64,000 bases of DNA, from positions 1 to 64,000 of the forward strand of contig NZ_JALIEC010000010.1 of NCBI RefSeq assembly GCF_022867865.1, read 5' to 3'. Under the pieces are notes generated by a model. It worked only from the letters and a program-made list of their open reading frames with translations. It did no database searches and was not told where the DNA came from. Positions within the stretch are counted from its first letter, which is position 1; each line of letters opens with the position of its first letter. Below are positions 63,952-64,000 of this stretch, one piece after another. This DNA comes from Phaeobacter sp. J2-8. Its GTDB lineage: Bacteria > Pseudomonadota > Alphaproteobacteria > Rhodobacterales > Rhodobacteraceae. A program made the position numbers and the translations under genes.

Positions 63952-64000
63952 CTAACCGGCCATTGCCATGGCGGCGGTCTTCTGGGCCTTTCCGGCGACA
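63952..64000 (-). CDS. C-terminal end of an unidentified gene (partial)
   Basis: Read from base 64000 on the minus strand, the sequence gives VAGKAQKTAAMAMAG followed by TAG at 63954-63952. The Ala-rich end is plausible as the C-terminus of a gene that continues outside the window and is co-oriented with the sugar operon. Too short to identify. Confidence 0.3.
   Translation of the reverse strand, partial: VAGKAQKTAAMAMAG

Overview
The window looks like a chromosomal stretch of an alphaproteobacterium of the Rhodobacteraceae/Roseobacter group. This is inferred from the high GC content, the serS / yajC-secD-secF neighbourhood, a soxB-soxD-soxA-soxG sarcosine oxidase operon, a tctCBA transporter, DUF1289 and membrane-anchored pentapeptide-repeat proteins, and GC-rich intergenic stem-loop repeats ending in GGGATATTT. 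No rRNA, tRNA, CRISPR array or intact insertion sequence was recognised.

Layout. 1-2651: RNase E on the minus strand, cut by the window edge and carrying a one-base frameshift. 3191-5740: a toxin-antitoxin pair made of a DarT-type ADP-ribosyltransferase with an added N-terminal membrane anchor, coiled coil and long linker, followed directly by a NADAR-type ADP-ribosyl hydrolase. 5923-10136: a beta-hydroxyacid dehydrogenase, a frameshifted penicillin acylase and a TauE/SafE (TSUP) permease. 10129-16664: secF, secD, yajC, a membrane-anchored pentapeptide-repeat protein and serS. 16809-21346: an EF-hand protein, then der-bamB-yfgM-like (outer-membrane and ribosome assembly). 21647-28702: an RND efflux pump behind a palindromic operator, and an Atm1-type ABC exporter. 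28899-34504: RarD, a LOG protein, a LysM protein with a 12-copy repeat, an LprI-like protein, a SnoaL-like protein and superoxide dismutase. 34974-40607: the sarcosine oxidase operon, which contains an extra two-helix membrane protein. 40757-44711: ruvX, DUF1289, an acidic RTX-tail protein, a frameshifted TSUP permease and dusA.

An integrase N-terminal remnant (44790) precedes a compact accessory cassette at 45170-49353: LysR regulator, pirin, isochorismatase-like hydrolase, NmrA-like reductase and DUF1772 protein, with a clear LysR-type box in the divergent promoter. Next come a tripartite tricarboxylate transporter (tctC-tctB-tctA) with a GntR/UTRA regulator and a divergent LigI-like lactonase/amidohydrolase, then purU. 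The last 9 kb is one minus-strand carbohydrate operon: three overlapping Gfo/Idh/MocA dehydrogenases, a CUT1 solute-binding protein, two permeases (one frameshifted), an MalK/UgpC-type ATPase and, upstream, an alpha/beta hydrolase. A palindromic GntR-like operator lies in front of the operon.

The strongest candidate for something new is the membrane-anchored DarT/NADAR pair. Secondary candidates are the two 32-bp-periodic stem-loop arrays, the membrane protein inside the sox operon, the pentapeptide protein between serS and yajC, and the three-dehydrogenase sugar operon. Five separate one-base indels break otherwise well-conserved frames (rne, penicillin acylase twice, one TSUP permease, one sugar permease). 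This points to residual assembly error at least as much as to gene decay, and it should be resolved before calling any of them pseudogenes.
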